Assembly (NCBI GenBank): GCA_964552725.1
Contig: CAZKHU010000099.1
Coordinates: 1 to 10,442, forward strand
Source: DYTH01 sp964552725
Lineage (GTDB): Bacteria; Desulfobacterota; Syntrophia; Syntrophales; UBA5619
Length of the DNA stretch: 10,442 nucleotides
Direction: 5' to 3'
The translations under genes were made by a program, and so were the position numbers. The first letter of the stretch is position 1. Every line of letters starts with the position of its first letter. Below the pieces are notes generated by a model that searched no databases, was not told the DNA's origin, and saw only the letters and a list, made by a program, of their open reading frames with translations. Shown in pieces: positions 6,898-10,442 of the stretch.

Positions 6898-7494
6898 ATG
6901 TCCATCGAAATTAAAATCTTTTCCGATTATATATGACCCTTCTGCTACATCGGCAAGGGCATTGTCGACAAGTTAAAAGAAACCTATGACATCCACGACA
7001 CCTGGGTCAGTTACGAACTCCATCCAGAAACTCCTCCTGAAGGCATTTTATTGTCTGAAAGATTTAAAGGTTATGACGTGTCCAAGATGTATGACCAATT
7101 ACGTCAACGGGGCAAAGAACTCGGCATTGTTTTCGGCGACCTAACTCTCCTGTCCAATTCACGTCTTGCTCTGGAAGCCTCTGAGTATGCCCGCGATATG
7201 GGTAAATACGAAAGATTTCATGAAACCATGTTCCGATTCTATTTTACTGAAGCCAATGACATCGGAAATATTGGCATCATCGCGACTGCTGCGGTAAGAT
7301 GCGGGATGGATGCGGGCGATATGATGAATGCAATTGCCGAAAAGCGTTACAGATCACGATTGGCTGAAGCCAGAAAAGAAGGGGAAAAAATCAATCTGAC
7401 TGGTGTGCCGACATTCATAATCAACGACAAGCATAAGATAGTTGGTGCTCAGCCGATTGATGTATTTGAAGAAATATTCAATAGGATTGGATAA
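6898..7494 (+). CDS. Selenocysteine-containing FrnE/DsbA-family oxidoreductase (UPFC active site)
   Basis: Translation from ATG 6898 gives MSIEIKIFSDYI, then TGA at 6934-6936 (residue 13), then PFCYIGKG, and continues open to TAA at 7492-7494 (198 residues). FrnE-like DsbA proteins carry CP(F/W)CYIGK at this exact point, so the TGA replaces the first active-site Cys and is best read as selenocysteine. The rest fits the family: a helical insertion, GNIGIIATAAVRCGMDAGDM, then the cis-Pro region LTGVPTFIIND near 162-172 and GAQPIDVFEEI near the end. Such enzymes catalyse thiol-disulfide exchange, usually in the cytoplasm, and no signal peptide is seen. AGAGG sits 5 nt before the ATG. Ordinary gene calling would give a 147-residue protein from TTG 7051 lacking the active site. 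A nonsense mutation is the alternative, but the downstream frame is intact. Confidence 0.88.
6934..6959 (+). promoter_or_regulatory. Sec UGA codon with candidate bacterial SECIS hairpin
   Basis: Directly after TGA 6934-6936 a small stem-loop can form. CCCT (6937-6940) pairs with AGGG (6956-6959), TC (6941-6942) bulges, TGC (6943-6945) pairs with GCA (6953-6955), and the loop is TACATCG. Bacterial SECIS elements lie just 3' of the UGA within the coding region and often have a bulged U and a G in the loop, as seen here. The stem is short, and the loop lies somewhat close to the UGA. Confidence 0.5.
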
Positions 7495-7500
7495 TATAGC

Positions 7501-7824
7501 ATGTGGGTAATTGACATACGGCATTGGTTAAACGAATCCCAAGATGGCCCGGCAATGCCGCAATTGAAAAAGAAGGTGGCGAAGCTGAAAGAGATTATCA
7601 TCTTTGCTTCTTCAGTGGAATCATTTGTTCCGATAAAATCTTTTCCGAAGTGCGACCGGAGACCAGGGAGAAAACCCTGTACTGGAAAGCTGGATATTCG
7701 AATGGTTTCTGATGAAGAAATTCACTGGATATGTCCGGTATGCGGTGATGAAGGGGTGGTGAGCGGCTGGAAGGATCTCTTCTGGAATGTAACTATTGAT
7801 GATCTGGAAAGGGAAATTCACTGA
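7501..7824 (+). CDS. Small zinc-ribbon protein of unknown function (107 aa)
   Basis: The protein begins MWVIDIRHWLNE and has two Cys pairs that suit one zinc site: C51 and C60 (CDRRPGRKPC), then C78 and C81 (CPVCGDEG). It ends with a short acidic tail. This layout, including IRHWL at the start and the PGRKPC knuckle, matches a small conserved family of unannotated bacterial proteins that I recognise by pattern but not by name. It starts 6 nt after the selenoprotein stop, so the two are almost certainly co-transcribed; a weak AGGATTGG lies about 13 nt before the ATG. A redox or metal-related partnership with the oxidoreductase is possible but is only inferred from position. No membrane segment or signal peptide is seen. 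Confidence 0.8.
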   Translation: MWVIDIRHWLNESQDGPAMPQLKKKVAKLKEIIIFASSVESFVPIKSFPKCDRRPGRKPCTGKLDIRMVSDEEIHWICPVCGDEGVVSGWKDLFWNVTIDDLEREIH

Positions 7825-7921
7825 AATTGTATGACGGAAAGTCAGCCCAGGGCTATTCAGCAATTCTACCTCATTGGGATGAATGCCTTATGATCCAAGA
7901 CTGACCTTCCGATTGTTTTTT

Positions 7922-7954
7922 GAAAAAGAATCTTGCCGGTACGAACCATCATGA
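7922..7954 (+). repeat. Dispersed repeat, copy A (internally deleted)
   Basis: GAAAAAGAAT followed by CTTGCCGGT and ACCATCATGA matches the two longer copies, but an 11-nt middle section is missing. It lies in the gap between two convergent genes. Confidence 0.6.
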
Positions 7955-7965
7955 TAAAAATGCTC

Positions 7966-8001
7966 CTTTCTCCTTTTTTCAATATGGGTAAAAGGGGAAA
8001 G
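7966..8001 (-). terminator. Possible terminator for the HD-domain gene
   Basis: CTTTCTCCTTTT (7966-7977) pairs with AAAAGGGGAAAG (7990-8001) over 12 positions, including one G-T pair, around a 12-nt loop. On the minus strand it lies about 47 nt after the HD gene stop and is followed 5 nt later by five T. It could also block read-through from the convergent plus-strand cluster. Confidence 0.4.
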
Positions 8002-8047
8002 TAGAAACGGATTTTTAATCGTCAAGAGCTACTAAGGATCTCTAAAA

Positions 8048-8851
8048 TCAGGACTTTTCTTTGAGATAGGACATGAGCTTGGAATAAATCTGGTCAATCT
8101 TTTCTGACGCTGGCAGCGTTTCCCTGATCTTCTTGAGATAGCCCCGCTCATAAATCATCTGAAATGTCGGCTGAAAATTGATGTCATAAACCCACCCCAT
8201 CTGCAGGAGTTTGAAGTCATTCAGCGACCGCAGTTGCTGTATGCTGATCATTTTTCCTTCCAGGAGACTGGTCAAAATTTCTTCAGAAACTTCGTCTGTA
8301 TCAGGTAGGTCCAGCTCGACGGCGGCACTTCTTTCCGTGTGGTTGACGTGATAATAGGTTGAAACCAGATTGAAGATGTCCAGCTTATCTGCATCCCTGA
8401 GTAATTTACTGAAATAGGTGCAGATATGGCTTTCATCCTCCGGGATGCTCAAACGGTTATGATAGGAGATGGCTTTCATGATCAGCTCACGGGTATCTTT
8501 ATCCAAAGCCGCCAGCGTATTCTCCTTCTGAAGCACCTTGACGCCCAGCTCTCCATGATTTTCTGATTTCTTGTCCACGAAGGTCTGATAGCGGGTGAAT
8601 TGCTCGAAGCGGCCAATGTCATGGAATAGGGCCATACCTTCGGCAAGTCGCAGGTAGTTGTGGCTCAGGTCAAGCTGCTTGCCGATATCCAGGATTTCAT
8701 TACAGACCCTTAAAGAGTGCTTTTCCTTCAGCAACAAGGCTTCTTGGACGATGGGATCAACGGAATAGAACGATTGAACGTATCGGGAGAACCATTCTTT
8801 TAGATCCTTCAAAGCAGATTCGGCGATCAGATATTCATTTTCAGATGGCAT
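8048..8851 (-). CDS. HD-domain metal-dependent phosphohydrolase (267 aa)
   Basis: An HD superfamily domain occupies about residues 40-165. The metal-binding pattern is visible as His45 (KEKHSLRV), His77-Asp78 (ALFHDIGRFEQF), His99 and His131 (SYHNRL) and Asp153 (RDADKLD). This full H...HD...H...H...D set supports an active metal-dependent phosphohydrolase, the group that includes phosphodiesterases and nucleotidases. The substrate cannot be told from sequence. The C-terminal third (about 175-267) is helical and unrecognised. AAGGA lies 7 nt before the ATG, so the start is well supported. There is no signal peptide or membrane segment, so it is cytoplasmic. It stands alone on the minus strand, convergent with the selenoprotein cluster, and a repeat copy lies about 60-100 nt upstream of its start. 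Confidence 0.85.
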   Translation of the reverse strand: MPSENEYLIAESALKDLKEWFSRYVQSFYSVDPIVQEALLLKEKHSLRVCNEILDIGKQLDLSHNYLRLAEGMALFHDIGRFEQFTRYQTFVDKKSENHGELGVKVLQKENTLAALDKDTRELIMKAISYHNRLSIPEDESHICTYFSKLLRDADKLDIFNLVSTYYHVNHTERSAAVELDLPDTDEVSEEILTSLLEGKMISIQQLRSLNDFKLLQMGWVYDINFQPTFQMIYERGYLKKIRETLPASEKIDQIYSKLMSYLKEKS

Positions 8852-8910
8852 GCTTGTTTCCTTTTTCGGGTCAGCGTACTACCACAGGATAAGAGGAAAA
8901 GCAAACCTTC

Positions 8911-8953
8911 GAAAAGAATCGCTGCTGGTTCTTGCCGGTGATGACCATCATGA
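8911..8953 (+). repeat. Dispersed repeat, copy B
   Basis: This 43-bp copy starts GAAAAGAATCGCTG and ends CTTGCCGGTGATGACCATCA plus TGA. It lies in the gap upstream of the HD-domain gene. It differs from copy C at a few positions, mainly in the middle. Confidence 0.7.
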
Positions 8954-9117
8954 ATTACTATACGGGGTAAATTTTAATGGAAATTTGGCGAGATCTTCTG
9001 GATGTCGTCGCTGTCAAGCTGGGCACTATGGCTGTACCGGTAACAACCTGAAACTTGCACCGCATGTCGGATCAAAATTTCATTTTCTTAATTTCTTTAA
9101 CCCTTCGGCACTGCAAA

Positions 9118-9648
9118 TTACTCACAAATATGCAATCCATCCAGATCCCGTCTGACCTTGCCTTGCCTTTCAGCGTCCCTGATAATTACATCAATCTGTT
9201 GTTTGGACAATCCAAACTTCTCTTTCAGTGAAGTGATCGATATCCCTCGCGAGATCTGCCTGATAGGATCAGAGACTTGTTCTTTGTTAATCAATGTATC
9301 TTCGCTCCTGATCAATTTTCCCAGTGTGTTGAAATATTTCCGAGCCGGTGGCCGCATCACTTTCGGTTCCTGTGAAGCTTCAAGAATACCCTGTTGCGTT
9401 GCCAGCGCTATTGCCGGAGTCTCTATTACGCCCTGAATTTCTATCGTTTCGATGGCATGAGGTTCAATGGTTTCAACCCATAGGATTGGTTTCTCCTCTA
9501 ATTTTGTCGTTGCTGATCGTTTTGCCTTAACAATTCTATGACTTTCGGTAAGCAGATCCCCGATCTTATCAAAATTGGATTCAATAAAAGACTCTGAGCC
9601 TTTGATCTCGATTTCCTTTGTCGCCTGATTGAATTTAATGCTGTTCAT
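9118..9648 (-). CDS. Unrecognised protein with C-terminal helix-turn-helix (176 aa)
   Basis: I do not recognise this family. Residues 1-35 (IKFNQATKEIEIKGSESFIE) look like a small strand-strand-helix unit with the phrase E-I-x-G-S-E-x-F, seen at the start of some hypothetical archaeal and bacterial proteins. Residues 40-105 are low in complexity, rich in E, I, P and A, and probably a flexible linker. Residues 125-165 (SDPIRQISRGISITSLKEKF, then GLSKQQIDVIIRDAERQGKV) look like a helix-turn-helix or winged helix, suggesting DNA binding. The start at 9648 has only a weak GGGAGAAG about 12 nt upstream. No membrane segment is visible. It lies alone on the minus strand with a possible promoter well upstream. 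It may be a transcription factor or a small DNA-binding adaptor, at low certainty. Confidence 0.65.
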   Translation of the reverse strand: MNSIKFNQATKEIEIKGSESFIESNFDKIGDLLTESHRIVKAKRSATTKLEEKPILWVETIEPHAIETIEIQGVIETPAIALATQQGILEASQEPKVMRPPARKYFNTLGKLIRSEDTLINKEQVSDPIRQISRGISITSLKEKFGLSKQQIDVIIRDAERQGKVRRDLDGLHICE

Positions 9649-9806
9649 ATTGCTGTATTCTTCTCCCTTTCATAATCTCATTGAATCGTTAAAATCCTGT
9701 ACTGGTAACCGCCGATAAAATGGTCCATTCAACCATTCCTGGTTTCATCCGATCTTAATATTCTATCTGATGAGGATGCCGTATTATTTTGATTTAACTG
9801 TGACTT

Positions 9807-9834
9807 AATATAAGCAGCTATTTCAGGAAGTCAA
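9807..9834 (-). promoter_or_regulatory. Candidate promoter for the HTH protein gene
   Basis: On the minus strand TTGACT (9829-9834) and TATATT (9807-9812) are 16 nt apart, each 5 of 6 to consensus. It lies about 160 nt before the start codon, so a fairly long leader would follow. The leader includes a 6-bp inverted repeat (AATGGT 9719-9724, ACCATT 9732-9737). Confidence 0.35.
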
Positions 9835-10442
9835 TGATAAGGATCATTTTTCGTAAGGGCATTTTGTTTGGAAAAAGAATCGCTGATGACTCTTGCCGGT
9901 AATGACCATCATGATTAGTGATATTTTCTTGACGCTAATTTCTATATGGGAAAAATGAATGGTTATATTCGGCAAGAACAGTTTGAACCTATCAACGTAA
10001 CGCTGGGAAATATGGTCAATCACTCCATTGTGTAATATTCGAGGCAAAATATGGGTTGCTATCATTACAACCGCCGGCAGGTTTCCTCGATTCCCTTAAG
10101 GTGCCTTTGTCTGGGAACTGAATGCTTCAGGTTGCCCATTGCGTTTTCCTATAGTCATATTGGTGAGGCTACCGAGCTCCCATGGTCGGACTGGGGGACA
10201 CGTTTTACACGGCATGAAATATAAATTTGCAATTATGATTATCAAGGTATATTGCTGAGTTCTGGTTGAAATATGGCATTTTTGAGGGATGGGCGGTGGC
10301 AAGAGCTCCTTCCTGAAATGTTTACTTGATACCGTTCATTAATTATGCAATATTACAAACCATAATCAATAAAGTGATTCCCGCAATAGAGGTTGTGCCG
10401 TGCTCCGCTCATATATATGTCTTTAGCCACCGGATGTATCGT
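9835..10442. other. AT-rich region without a supported gene
   Basis: Nothing here passes as a normal gene. It contains repeat copy C and one short plus-strand frame, 9946-10035, reading GYIRQEQFEPINVTLGNMV. That frame may be a protein-like remnant, but it has no clear family or ribosome site. Near 10189-10211 the stretch GGACTGGGGGACACG resembles sequence I associate with degenerate transposon ends in deltaproteobacteria, but I cannot confirm it. No tRNA, rRNA or array is seen. Confidence 0.35.
9871..9914 (+). repeat. Dispersed repeat, copy C
   Basis: This 44-bp copy starts GAAAAAGAATCGCTGATGAC, continues TCTTGCCGGTAATGACCATC and ends ATGA. It contains TGATG (9884-9888) and CATCA (9907-9911), an inverted pair, and lies in the gene-free right end. 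It is the fullest of the three copies. Confidence 0.7.

Noticed and set aside
7051..7494. A separate 147-residue gene starting at TTG 7051
   Set aside because: It is the C-terminal part of the selenoprotein; the frame continues upstream through the TGA to an ATG with a good ribosome site.
6898..7494. FrnE gene as a pseudogene with a nonsense codon
   Set aside because: The only stop is TGA, sits exactly on the active-site Cys, and the rest of the frame shows no decay.
8850..9155. Plus-strand frame of 101 codons
   Set aside because: It runs through repeat copy B, overlaps the end of the HTH gene, and has no family-like motifs.
7922..9914. The three repeats as a CRISPR array
   Set aside because: The spacing is about 1 kb with a whole gene between copies, and the copies vary in length.
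9844..10065. Minus-strand frame of 73 codons
   Set aside because: It includes repeat copy C as coding sequence, lacks a ribosome site and resembles no known protein.
10051..10302. Short frames on both strands near the right end
   Set aside because: Their composition is not protein-like and no start signals or family motifs are seen.

Overview
The window joins two regions of different character. Positions 1 to about 5257 are GC-rich by eye and hold three leftward (minus-strand) genes in a tight operon: a protein with a RAMA/DUF2924-like domain and a C-terminal helix-turn-helix (3830-5245), a PAPS-reductase / 4Fe-4S ferredoxin / DUF4007 fusion (1480-3837), and the first 485 residues of a large P-loop ATPase that runs off the left edge (1-1455). 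A PAPS-reductase protein next to a BrxC/PglY-type ATPase is the signature I know for type 4 BREX (BrxP-BrxC-PglZ-BrxL), a phage-defence class linked to sulfur (phosphorothioate) chemistry on DNA. PglZ and BrxL would be expected beyond the left edge and cannot be confirmed here.

Positions 5258-5680 contain no convincing complete gene. They look like junction debris: two short protein-like fragments, an 8-bp inverted repeat and a possible leftward promoter for the defence operon.

From 5681 on the DNA is AT-richer and looks like ordinary chromosome. It holds a DUF2905 membrane protein (minus) divergent from a rightward cluster: an HU/IHF-type DNA-bending protein, a SixA-type histidine phosphatase, a FrnE-type DsbA-family oxidoreductase, and a small zinc-ribbon protein. 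The oxidoreductase has an in-frame TGA exactly where the first Cys of its CPFC active site should be, with a small hairpin directly behind it. It reads as a selenoprotein with a UPFC motif. Two leftward genes follow: an HD-domain phosphohydrolase and an unrecognised protein with a C-terminal HTH. Three same-direction copies of a repeat of about 44 bp lie in three gaps between or beside genes on this side. The last ~0.8 kb has no gene I can support.

The selenoprotein, the HU sequence and the DUF2905 protein suggest an anaerobic, selenocysteine-using deltaproteobacterium-like organism (Desulfobacterota). This is an inference from gene style, not a placement. The defence operon looks horizontally acquired.
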